From NCBI GenBank assembly GCA_021807585.1, contig JAKBCQ010000087.1, positions 1 through 7,801 on the forward strand: DNA of 7,801 nt. Reading direction: 5' to 3'. Positions 1-6,486 of the stretch are shown in pieces. The stretch's first letter is position 1; each line of letters opens with the position of its first letter. This DNA comes from Planctomycetota bacterium (GTDB taxonomy: Bacteria > Planctomycetota > Planctomycetia > Isosphaerales > Isosphaeraceae). Position numbers and translations under genes: made by a program. The notes under the pieces were generated by a model, which worked only from the letters and a program-made list of their open reading frames with translations, did not search any database and was not told where the DNA came from.

Positions 1-798
1 TGAGAGCGCGTTCGCTCCCGATCCCGCCGAAAGATCGCCCCATAAGTTGGGGTAACGCTCAAACAAGTGATCAATCGCTCCTCCGGGCTTGACGCGTCCC
101 TTGGGATATCCTCCCAGGTCGATTTGAGCGACGTTCGCCGAGATCGAAGCCCAGAACCCGGGACCGTGACCGATAAACGGAAGCGTGGCAAATTCTTTGA
201 GCACGCGTTCAAGACCGGGGAGGCCGGGCTTGTCGGTCCCGCGTTCGTTATCGCAATGAAACAACACGGGGAGCTTGAGATCGGCGCACGCGGCGTAAAG
301 CGCTTTCATCCGCGGGTCGTCGATCGGCAAGCCGGCCTTGTGCTCGCCGAAACCCTTCGCTCCCTGATCCACGTATTCTTGAATCATCATCCGTAAGCCT
401 TTCGCCCCGCCGCCGTAAGACGTGCGGGGATCGACGCAACAAAACGGGATGAACCTGTCGGGTCGCCGCCGCGCCGCTTCGAGAGCGCGTTCGTTCGTGT
501 TGAGATAGCTCGACGATTCGGGAGAGACGAGAGGGAGCAACACCGCCTTAATGACGTTATGTTCGTCCATGAACTTGAGGAGGGCGTCTTCGGTAAGAGG
601 AGGGTCGGTGTTCCACACCCGGCCGATGTGCGTGTGAACGTCGATATACGGTCCCCCCGCGATTACCCGCGCGTCGTTCGTCAAATCGCGGTGCGCAAGC
701 GCCGGTCGAATCGCCGACGCCGCGACGGCCAACCCGCCGGCGCACGCCCTAAAAAATCCGCGGCGATCGCATCGACTGTGAACGACGTCTGTATTCAT
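1..798 (-). CDS. Tat-exported amidohydrolase (amidohydrolase_2 type), 3' end outside window
   Basis: Metal-dependent hydrolase of the amidohydrolase superfamily (TIM-barrel type), substrate unknown. Starting at ATG 798-796, all 266 codons down to base 1 are open, so the C-terminus is missing. The start has a good AAGGA (809-805) 6 nt upstream. Residues 11-16 read DRRGFF, a twin-arginine motif, followed by a hydrophobic stretch and a likely cleavage site after PALA (about residue 35), so export through Tat is likely. Metal-binding residues visible are the HxH pair H55/H57 in YIDVHTH, H181 in LFHCDN and H211 in IGHGPG. The stretch NLWGDLSAGS (251-260) is typical of the family. The last catalytic Asp would lie beyond the window. 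It begins 34 nt after the permease stop, so the two are probably one transcript. A decarboxylase or lactonase of the same superfamily is possible. Confidence 0.9.
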   Translation of the reverse strand, partial: MNTDVVHSRCDRRGFFRACAGGLAVAASAIRPALAHRDLTNDARVIAGGPYIDVHTHIGRVWNTDPPLTEDALLKFMDEHNVIKAVLLPLVSPESSSYLNTNERALEAARRRPDRFIPFCCVDPRTSYGGGAKGLRMMIQEYVDQGAKGFGEHKAGLPIDDPRMKALYAACADLKLPVLFHCDNERGTDKPGLPGLERVLKEFATLPFIGHGPGFWASISANVAQIDLGGYPKGRVKPGGAIDHLFERYPNLWGDLSAGSGANALS

Positions 799-804
799 AG
801 TATT

Positions 805-809
805 TCCTT
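805..809 (-). promoter_or_regulatory. Ribosome binding site of the amidohydrolase
   Basis: AAGGA on the minus strand, 6 nt before the ATG at 798. It supports this start and the inclusion of the Tat signal peptide in the protein. Confidence 0.6.
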
Positions 810-832
810 ATCTAAGAAAACTCTTGATAAGA

Positions 833-2644
833 TCATCCTTGGATGGCATTGGTGCGACCGAGAGCGATGTCGAAATCGCCGACCGCGGGGACGAGCATCG
901 CCAACAGTGCAAATCCGTAGATCCCGAAGCTGACGAGAAACGCGGCCATCGCCTGCACGTTGATCATGCTGATCACGCAATAAAACGACCAAAACGGAGT
1001 GAGGAGGGCGACGAGAGCGATCGCCTGCGAAGGATTACGCGAACCCATCGATCCGAACAACGCCACGCTCCCCGCGCCGATGAAAATCAAAAAACTAAGT
1101 AATTGTCTGCTGAATTGCTGATCTCCAAGAATGATCAAGAACGCGCAGATCAAAATCCCCACCATCAGGAAAAAGATCGTCCCCAGGCTGTTGGCGACCG
1201 CGGTTCGGCTGTTCGTGTAGGTGATCGCCGAATGGAGTCCGAGCATCGCCGAAAAATGGACGAGGAGCGCGAAATCGATCACAATGAACAGAGCGATTTC
1301 CCCCGTGATCGCTCCGGTGATCGCCATCCAGATCGTCAACAACAACGGCGCGGCGATCATCTCTTTGGTGTTATATAAAACGCCGTGAAGCTTGCCGAAG
1401 ATAAACTCCCTCGGTTTGATCTCGGTGACGAGCAGAAGATCGAGAGCCCCCGTATCGCGCTCGCTCGTCAGCGAAGTCACCCCCTGCGCGTTGACGAGCA
1501 ACAAGCTCAGAATCGCCATCGGAATAAGCGTGAACGCCGGCCGCCATGCGCTGCGGCTATCAGTCGGATTTAAGTAAAAATACGCGACGGCAAGCGCGAA
1601 AAAGAGGACATATGCGCCTTTAATGATGAGCGGTTTGGCGCCGTACGCGCGGGTTTTGAATTCGCGCCAGAGGATCGGATTGGCCCAGGGCTTGCGGTAA
1701 ACGCCCGCGGCGCGGGAGACCCGGCGATGCGAACGACGCGGTACGTGCAAACCCGACGACGTTTCAGGACCCGCTTGCGCAAGCGCGGGTTCGGACACCT
1801 GGATTAACGATTCGGCGGCGATCTCTTCGGTTTCTCCTTCGCGTTGCTCGCGCGGTTCATTCCTTCCAGGATTCCAGATCCGCAGCATGCGAATCGAGAC
1901 CGCGTTAAGAATGAGTGCGAGCGCGGTTGAGGTCGCGGTGAAGATCAAAGCGGTGTGCGTAGCGCCCGTCGTGCTGGGTCGAAGAACCGAACGGACGGCG
2001 CGGAACGGATTGAACGCCTCATTGAATGAAGATCCGGCGATCGAACCGTCGGGTACGAAATACGAGATCGCCTCGATCCCCGCGATTGTCAGCACGATTG
2101 CCAGCACGGTCATCGCCAACGATTGAAAAGTCCGATCTCGCCATAACGCCACCAGTAGACCGAGCGACCCTCCCGCGAAACCCGCCGCCGCCGTGATCCC
2201 AAGAATCTGCAACACCTGGGTCGACGATACCCCGCCAAGCAACAGGCAGATGAAGAACACAGGCGCAACCGTCCCCAGTAACGTGAACGTTTGCAGCAAT
2301 CCCGCGACCAGCTTACCGATAATAATCTCGGTATCGCTTAGATCCGTCATTAATAATAATACAAACGTGCGTCTATCTTTCTCGTGCGCGATCGTGGTCG
2401 CGGCCGCGAGGGGCGCGAAAAAGAGCATGACGACGAGCTGAACGACGACGAAAAATTGGAAGAGGACGCCGCCGAAGCGGGCGATCAGCCCGATATCGCG
2501 GATGTCCTCCCAGCCGACGAGCGATTGCCACGCCGTCCACATCAGAATAAAAAAGAGCCCCGCGTACGCGGCACGTGTGACGTAATATCGAATCGGCCGA
2601 GGCGACGTCGTCACCTCGCGCGCGATGATCGGTCCTGCGAACAA
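833..2644 (-). CDS. Double-length ABC-2-type transporter permease, 603 aa
   Basis: Integral membrane subunit of an ABC-2-type transporter, probably an exporter; substrate unknown. About twelve hydrophobic segments form two halves (about residues 22-255 and 337-590). They are joined by a charged linker (about 256-320) rich in Glu and Arg. Each half begins with a similar stretch (GPIIARE at 4-10, NPILWRE at 322-328). Each also carries the same cytoplasmic coupling motif after its second hydrophobic segment (HEKD...GKL at 87-112, SERD...GKL at 394-419). This points to an internal duplication. The start is TTG, chosen because GGGAGGG lies 7 nt upstream and the frame has a stop further up with no ATG or GTG between. 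No ATP-binding subunit is in the window, so its partner must be encoded elsewhere. The amidohydrolase follows after 34 nt. Confidence 0.88.
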   Translation of the reverse strand: MFAGPIIAREVTTSPRPIRYYVTRAAYAGLFFILMWTAWQSLVGWEDIRDIGLIARFGGVLFQFFVVVQLVVMLFFAPLAAATTIAHEKDRRTFVLLLMTDLSDTEIIIGKLVAGLLQTFTLLGTVAPVFFICLLLGGVSSTQVLQILGITAAAGFAGGSLGLLVALWRDRTFQSLAMTVLAIVLTIAGIEAISYFVPDGSIAGSSFNEAFNPFRAVRSVLRPSTTGATHTALIFTATSTALALILNAVSIRMLRIWNPGRNEPREQREGETEEIAAESLIQVSEPALAQAGPETSSGLHVPRRSHRRVSRAAGVYRKPWANPILWREFKTRAYGAKPLIIKGAYVLFFALAVAYFYLNPTDSRSAWRPAFTLIPMAILSLLLVNAQGVTSLTSERDTGALDLLLVTEIKPREFIFGKLHGVLYNTKEMIAAPLLLTIWMAITGAITGEIALFIVIDFALLVHFSAMLGLHSAITYTNSRTAVANSLGTIFFLMVGILICAFLIILGDQQFSRQLLSFLIFIGAGSVALFGSMGSRNPSQAIALVALLTPFWSFYCVISMINVQAMAAFLVSFGIYGFALLAMLVPAVGDFDIALGRTNAIQG

Positions 2645-2651
2645 ATCGAAA

Positions 2652-2658
2652 CCCTCCC
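2652..2658 (-). promoter_or_regulatory. Strong Shine-Dalgarno deciding a TTG start
   Basis: GGGAGGG on the minus strand, 7 nt before the TTG at 2644-2642. It is the most convincing ribosome binding site in the stretch and fixes the permease start at a non-ATG codon. Confidence 0.6.
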
Positions 2659-2846
2659 AACCCGGGACAAGAGCGATACACGATCGATCAAGGCGGCGAT
2701 CTCATCGACGCCGAATCGCGTCATGAGCGCGATAACGCCTTTTTATCGGTCTGCAAACAACCGAGTCAGTCCGCCGAAGCCCCGGGCGAAACCTCTGAAT
2801 GAAAAAACCAGGATGAATCCGCGCCGTCGACGCGCGACAAACGCCC

Positions 2847-2871
2847 CTCGCGCTTTCAATGAACGCGCGAG
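2847..2871 (-). repeat. Inverted repeat in the presumed permease leader
   Basis: A perfect 7-bp stem, CTCGCGC (2847-2853) with GCGCGAG (2865-2871). After one mismatch it continues with TTC/GAA and a three-base loop. It lies just downstream of the TATAAT box, so in a transcript from there it would be near the 5' end. No T tract follows on the minus strand, which argues against a simple terminator. It could be an operator, or a chance dyad in GC-rich sequence. Confidence 0.45.
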
Positions 2872-2881
2872 ATAGACCTTG

Positions 2882-2887
2882 ATTATA
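2882..2887 (-). promoter_or_regulatory. Candidate -10 box for the permease transcript
   Basis: A perfect TATAAT on the minus strand. The best -35 match is weak: CTGTAA with an 18-nt spacer, 3 of 6 positions. It falls inside the dyad 2900-2916. The predicted leader to the TTG start would be about 230 nt. Confidence 0.35.
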
Positions 2888-2899
2888 ACGACACCGCGA

Positions 2900-2916
2900 T
2901 CCCGCTTACAGCGGGA
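2900..2916 (-). repeat. GC-rich hairpin between oxidoreductase and permease genes
   Basis: TCCCGC (2900-2905) and GCGGGA (2911-2916) form a 6-bp stem with a five-base loop. It sits about 70 nt after the oxidoreductase stop. No T run follows on the minus strand. It may be a weak terminator, or an operator covering the -35 region. Confidence 0.35.
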
Positions 2917-2985
2917 CGGTTATGATCGAAGATCACAGGAAAAAGCGCGAGCCGGCGATCGAGCGTTCGCGAAACCGTCCCGCCG

Positions 2986-3504
2986 CTACCGCGTTCGCTC
3001 GCGCTCCTGCTCGCGATGAAGCGCCGCGTGCTCCGCGTCGTCGACGGGGCGCGTATCGCGCCCTTTGCGAATCGTTAATTCAATTCGTGAAAGATATTTC
3101 ACGTTTGCGCATTCGTCGAGCTCGGACGAGCGGCACGCCTTGGGATCGCGGATCAGGAACCGGATCGGTCCTCCTCGATCGGGGCTTAACCCGCGCGCCC
3201 CCGAGCGATATAAGACGAGCCCCTGATCGCGCAGATCGGCGAGCGGAACCGAGACGTGAAAGTCGTCGCGGTCGGCGTGGAGCGTCACGTAATTCGCGTC
3301 CGATCGGGGTGACGCCGTGCGAAGAATCGCCGCGAACGTAACCGCGTCGCCCGATCGCCCCGCGTGGAACCGCGATACGTCCTCAACCTGATCGTCTTGC
3401 GGAAACGCGAGCAAATCGACAAACCCGAGCGAAAGCGGCCGTTCAACCGCTCCATCGACGATCAATAACGGTTCGGCGATCAGCGTTTGATCGTGTTCAT
3501 TCAT
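2986..3504 (-). CDS. Small molybdopterin-dependent oxidoreductase-type protein, 172 aa
   Basis: Resembles the molybdopterin-binding domain of the sulfite oxidase / YedY group (Oxidored_molyb). Recognisable parts are DVSRFH (42-47), YVTLHADRDDFHVSVPL (72-88), GGPIRFLI (111-118) and CANVKYLSRIEL (132-143), the usual end of the domain. At 172 aa it is much shorter than complete sulfite oxidases. It has no Tat signal, no haem domain and no dimerisation domain, so it should be cytoplasmic. The cysteine that ligates molybdenum in this family would be expected near residues 40-45, and none is there. Its only cysteines are C124 and C132. The C-terminus is charged. The ATG at 3504 has no clear ribosome binding site, but no better start exists before an in-frame stop. 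It follows Hsp70 by 69 nt. Catalytic activity is not assured. Confidence 0.8.
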   Translation of the reverse strand: MNEHDQTLIAEPLLIVDGAVERPLSLGFVDLLAFPQDDQVEDVSRFHAGRSGDAVTFAAILRTASPRSDANYVTLHADRDDFHVSVPLADLRDQGLVLYRSGARGLSPDRGGPIRFLIRDPKACRSSELDECANVKYLSRIELTIRKGRDTRPVDDAEHAALHREQERERTR

Positions 3505-3573
3505 GTTTGCACCATTGGATCTAGATATCCGGTATTCATCCGATCGGTTAAATACAACTTATAATCGTATTTA

Positions 3574-5394
3574 CTAGTGATTTGTCGGCGTATCTCGGAC
3601 GTTGAATTCGAGTTTCCATTCGCCCGGATCGCGCGTCGAGCGGCACCAGAGTTCGAGCGAGCCGACTTCCGTCACCTTGGTTTTGAGTCGAACGGGAACG
3701 GTTTGGCCTTGCGACCGTCCCGAGCCCGCTTCAAGCGTCGTTTCAAGCGGAGCGAGCTCGGCGATCTCGTCGGGGATCACGCGTTCAATCACGGCGCCGA
3801 TCGTGTCGTCGCGGCGGGTCGTCGAGCCGAAAAAGCGGAACTCCGCGGGCTCGCCGACGACGAGTCCAAACTCCGATCCGGGGACGTCGGCTTCGGTCCC
3901 TTCCTCCATCCCCATCGGCACGACACACACCGCTTTGATCGGCGGGACGACTCCTGGAACCGCGGGCGCCGAAGCCTCGACGCCGATGTAATACGACCGT
4001 GAGACGCCGCCTCGAATACGTATCCCGCTCCCTTTTTTGACGAGCCCAAGATACGCCGCGCCACGAGCCACCGCGAGATTGAGATCAGCCGCATCGAGAA
4101 TTGACACGGCTTTGCCCGCCCAATCGCTTAGCACTCGAACGATCCGTTCGCGCAGCTCCCCCGCCTGAAAAACACCGCCGTTGAACAGCACCGCCGAAGG
4201 ATGGAGCGACCCCGCCGCGGCGTGCAACGATTCGGCCTGCAAACCCAAAAAACGAGCCAGATGCCGCGTGATCGCGGGATCGCTCGCGTACGGCAGGCCG
4301 ATTTCGGTGAGCCCCACGCGCTTGCCCCGAGCGGGATGATCGGTCGGCGCACAGATCGGGAAAAATCCGTCGAGCAGCACGGTACGGAGCGTATCGCGAT
4401 CGAGCGCCGTTTTGAGCGTTCCGCCGATCACTCTCGAACCGCGTCCCAGTACCGTCACCGGAACCGAACTCTTATCAGGGTCCGAAAAGAGGATCTCCTT
4501 GGCGTCGCGGCACGCGTGTACGAGGCCGATCTTCCGGGTCGCGTCGAACGTATCGAAACCGCCGGGAAGCGTCGCCGCGACCGCGTGGGCGAGCGCCAGG
4601 TCCATGTTGTCGCCGCCCAAAAGGATATGTTCACCGACCGCGAGCCGTGTGAGATCAAGATCTCCGTCGCGTTCGGAAACGCCGATCAGAGTGAAGTCGG
4701 TCGTGCCGCCGCCGACATCACAAACTAGTATGATATCTCCAACATTTACTTTCTTGCGCCAGTCGTCTCCTTGCGCGGCGAGCCAGGCGTAGAATGCGGC
4801 CTGGGGTTCTTCGAGGAGGTTGACGATTTCGATTCCCGCGGCCCGCGCCGCTTCGATCGTCAATTCGCGCGCCGCGGCGTCGAACGACGCGGGGACGGTG
4901 AGGAACACTTCCTGGCGTTCGAGACGATCCTCGGCGTTTTTCCGCGCGATCTTATGATTCCAAAAATCGCGCAGGTGGATCAAATACGCCGCCTCGGCTT
5001 CGACAGGGGAAAGCCGCATGACGTCGGGAGGCGCAGTGAACGGAAGGAGCCCCGATCGGCGGTCGACTCCGTCGAGCGCGAGACTGCTTTTAGCCGACGA
5101 GACGAGCCTCCCGGGAACCTTCCCGCCGTGATCGCGCGCGAACTCGCCGATTAAGCGATCGACCTTCTTTTGCCAGGGTAAAGCGATCGCCCCCTCGGCG
5201 AATTCGTTGTCGGCGGGCAGATAGAGGAACGAAGGCAGAACCGAGCGATCGGCGGTTTCCCCCGCCGCGACGCACTGCGTGATCGCGGGAGTTTCGATCG
5301 CCGCGACCCCGCCGGGCGCGGAAGCCGCGGGCTCGGCGTATGCGAGCGCGCTGTTCGTCGTCCCAAGATCAATACCAATGACGTATTTTGACAT
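3574..5394 (-). CDS. Hsp70-family (DnaK-like) ATPase, 606 aa
   Basis: Divergent Hsp70 with a complete actin-type ATPase fold. Visible motifs are phosphate 1 GIDLGTTNS (7-15), connect 1 EEPQAAFYAW (195-204), phosphate 2 DVGGGTTDFTLI (226-237), GGDNMD (260-265), the adenosine motif VLFNGGVFQAG (402-412), and connect 2 AVARGAAYLG (441-450). Residues from about 460 to 606 form a beta-rich C-terminal part. It is shorter than the DnaK substrate-binding region and lacks the helical lid and an EEVD-type tail. This is therefore not the housekeeping DnaK, and no dnaJ or grpE is nearby. A modest AGGG lies 8 nt before the ATG. It begins 64 nt after DUF2760, and from what I know of the family these two genes recur together. 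The client is unknown. Confidence 0.93.
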   Translation of the reverse strand: MSKYVIGIDLGTTNSALAYAEPAASAPGGVAAIETPAITQCVAAGETADRSVLPSFLYLPADNEFAEGAIALPWQKKVDRLIGEFARDHGGKVPGRLVSSAKSSLALDGVDRRSGLLPFTAPPDVMRLSPVEAEAAYLIHLRDFWNHKIARKNAEDRLERQEVFLTVPASFDAAARELTIEAARAAGIEIVNLLEEPQAAFYAWLAAQGDDWRKKVNVGDIILVCDVGGGTTDFTLIGVSERDGDLDLTRLAVGEHILLGGDNMDLALAHAVAATLPGGFDTFDATRKIGLVHACRDAKEILFSDPDKSSVPVTVLGRGSRVIGGTLKTALDRDTLRTVLLDGFFPICAPTDHPARGKRVGLTEIGLPYASDPAITRHLARFLGLQAESLHAAAGSLHPSAVLFNGGVFQAGELRERIVRVLSDWAGKAVSILDAADLNLAVARGAAYLGLVKKGSGIRIRGGVSRSYYIGVEASAPAVPGVVPPIKAVCVVPMGMEEGTEADVPGSEFGLVVGEPAEFRFFGSTTRRDDTIGAVIERVIPDEIAELAPLETTLEAGSGRSQGQTVPVRLKTKVTEVGSLELWCRSTRDPGEWKLEFNVRDTPTNH

Positions 5395-5458
5395 TGCTTT
5401 CGCCCTGATTGATCACGCGGGAGAGGGCCGACGTCTTGAAATCAGCGTCATCCAAATA

Positions 5459-5935
5459 TCACGGGATTTCGATCTCGGCGGGAGACAGGACGGGTTGGGC
5501 GCCGGAGCGGGGAAGCGAGTCGGGGAGCCGTACCGCTTCGACCTTCCAACCGTGGTGTTTGAGAACTCCGCGAAACGGCGGCGACCCCGCGACGTTCCCA
5601 GTCAGGCGAATCGCGGCGGGGTTGAAACCCGCATCGACGACGACCGACGCCCCTTCGGCGGCCGTATGAATCGGCTTAATCGACAGATATTCGCGCAAAA
5701 CCTTGGCGCAGCCTCGATGAATATCGCGCACCGCGGCGCCGATCTGAGCGTCGCCGTAGCCGTCGATCTCTTCCTCGAGAAAGTCAATCAAACGACCGTC
5801 ACGCTGAAGCAAATTGAGAATGCGTAGATCGGGACCGATTTCATCGGGTTTGAGCGCGTTCGCCACCCGCTCGGCGAGATCGCGATTCGTCAGGCACATC
5901 CAGAACGCGCGCAAGGCCAGGAGAAGTCGATTCAA
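5459..5935 (-). CDS. DUF2760 domain protein, 158 aa
   Basis: Protein of unknown function matching DUF2760. The core LLQRDGRLIDFLEEEI (42-57), DAQIGAAVRDIHRGC (62-76) and VLREYL (79-84) is well kept, as is the later LTGNVAGSPPFRGVLKHHGW (111-130). The protein is soluble apart from a hydrophobic first 20 residues (LLLALRAFWMCL), which could be an amphipathic or membrane-touching helix. The start is placed at TTG 5935-5933 because GGGAG lies 8 nt upstream and this is where family-like sequence begins. The frame is open upstream to a GTG at 6037 (192 aa), but that GTG has no ribosome binding site. It sits directly upstream of the Hsp70 gene. A role as partner or adaptor of that Hsp70 is inferred from gene order only. 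Confidence 0.88.
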   Translation of the reverse strand: MNRLLLALRAFWMCLTNRDLAERVANALKPDEIGPDLRILNLLQRDGRLIDFLEEEIDGYGDAQIGAAVRDIHRGCAKVLREYLSIKPIHTAAEGASVVVDAGFNPAAIRLTGNVAGSPPFRGVLKHHGWKVEAVRLPDSLPRSGAQPVLSPAEIEIP

Positions 5936-5943
5936 GGCGCAGA

Positions 5944-5948
5944 CTCCC
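5944..5948 (-). promoter_or_regulatory. Shine-Dalgarno favouring the TTG start of DUF2760
   Basis: GGGAG on the minus strand, 8 nt before TTG 5935-5933. The alternative GTG at 6037 has nothing comparable in front of it. Confidence 0.45.
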
Positions 5949-6087
5949 GCGGTCGGCTCGAGAAAAACCGTTTGGAACGCATTTCGAACGCGCGGGTTAA
6001 GATAATGCAATCGGCGTCGGCTAGCAACCCGCCCCACGAGCCGTTCGCTTGAACAAGTGCGAATCGCCCGAGCCCGAATCGGCTCGG

Positions 6088-6339
6088 TTAAAACGCGGGA
6101 GGATCCTTATCGATCGCGCCGTGATCGACGATCGCCGATTTGGTGGGAGGGGTGAGCTTCGTCGAGGAGGCGGTTTTCGCCGATCCCGGTCGCGAACGCG
6201 CGACGGTTCCCGAGGCGTTTGTCCGATTCGATTCCAGCACCTCGCGAGAATGCGCGCAGCCGAACGGAGCGATTGCGATCAAAACGAGCGGAAAAATCCG
6301 TTTCCATTTCCATAACAAAAGGGACCGGGTGCGCGGCAT
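6088..6339 (-). CDS. Small putative lipoprotein, 83 aa
   Basis: No named family recognised. From the ATG at 6339-6337 the protein has a basic N-terminus (residues 1-14 hold R3, R5, K11, K13, R14). A hydrophobic run FPLVLIAIAPF (16-26) follows, then GC at 27-28, where Cys28 would be the lipid-modified residue. The site is an imperfect lipobox (PFGC). The rest is a short, polar, probably unstructured tail rich in Ser, Thr, Lys and Pro, ending in DPPAF. The frame also opens at a GTG (6387-6385), but that would add 16 residues in front of the signal and has no ribosome binding site. It precedes DUF2760 by 152 nt on the same strand and may be the first gene of that group. Codon choice matches the neighbours. 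It could also be a simple membrane-anchored peptide. Confidence 0.55.
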   Translation of the reverse strand: MPRTRSLLLWKWKRIFPLVLIAIAPFGCAHSREVLESNRTNASGTVARSRPGSAKTASSTKLTPPTKSAIVDHGAIDKDPPAF

Positions 6340-6399
6340 AATACACGTCCAGGGAGAAAATCTTGGGTAGTTCGTCGGGACATCCACGTTTTCTTGTAA

Positions 6400-6405
6400 A
6401 GTATA
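6400..6405 (-). promoter_or_regulatory. Candidate -10 box for the lipoprotein/DUF2760/Hsp70 group
   Basis: TATACT on the minus strand, 5 of 6 matches to TATAAT, inside the only AT-rich patch between the divergent lipoprotein and STAS genes. No good -35 is seen. A plus-strand TATCAT overlaps it (6404-6409) and could serve the STAS gene. Confidence 0.3.
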
Positions 6406-6432
6406 TCATGAGATTCGGCTCGGCCTGAAAAT

Positions 6433-6469
6433 CGTCGTTCGGCGAGCGGACGACGCGACGGTCGTTTTT
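6433..6469 (+). promoter_or_regulatory. Alternative hairpins and T5 run in the STAS gene leader
   Basis: ACGAC (6450-6454) can pair with GTCGT (6461-6465), a short hairpin followed at once by a run of five T (6465-6469). The same segment, ACGACG (6450-6455), can instead pair with the upstream CGTCGT (6433-6438). The two folds exclude each other, as in an attenuator. The terminator stem is only 5 bp plus possible G-U pairs, so the evidence is weak. Confidence 0.3.
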
Positions 6470-6477
6470 GGGGAGGG
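6470..6477 (+). promoter_or_regulatory. Shine-Dalgarno of the STAS gene
   Basis: GGGGAGGG, 9 nt before the ATG at 6487. It directly follows the T run of the leader hairpin, so folding of the leader could affect its access. Confidence 0.6.
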
Positions 6478-6486
6478 TTCGCCAAG

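Larger units (their letters stand above)
2645..2985 (-). other. 341-nt intergenic region / probable leader of the permease
   Basis: There is no convincing full gene here. On the minus strand it holds, in order, a dyad (2916-2900), a TATAAT box (2887-2882), a second dyad (2871-2847), a third dyad (2748-2730), and a 37-codon reading frame (2724-2611) that runs over the permease start. The oxidoreductase gene ends at 2986, so this region could both end that transcript and start the permease transcript. Confidence 0.5.

Noticed and set aside
2611..2724. 37-codon minus-strand frame overlapping the permease start
   Set aside because: Only a weak AAGG at a long distance from the ATG and no family resemblance. 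Kept as part of the leader finding, not called as a gene.
2384..2875. Plus-strand open frame of 163 codons opposite the permease 5' end
   Set aside because: Very Arg- and Glu-rich composition typical of an antisense shadow in GC-rich DNA. It lies across the permease N-terminus and the intergenic region with no ribosome binding site.
2922..3341. Plus-strand open frame of 139 codons opposite the oxidoreductase gene
   Set aside because: Arg-rich shadow of the minus-strand gene, which has clear family motifs.
3541..3573. AT-rich patch with plus-strand TATAAT between oxidoreductase and Hsp70 genes
   Set aside because: No plus-strand gene follows it and no -35 is seen. On the minus strand no acceptable promoter pair was found.
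5459..6037. Longer form of DUF2760 from GTG at 6037 (192 aa)
   Set aside because: The extra 34 residues do not resemble the family and there is no ribosome binding site at that GTG, whereas GGGAG precedes the TTG at 5935. Not excluded.
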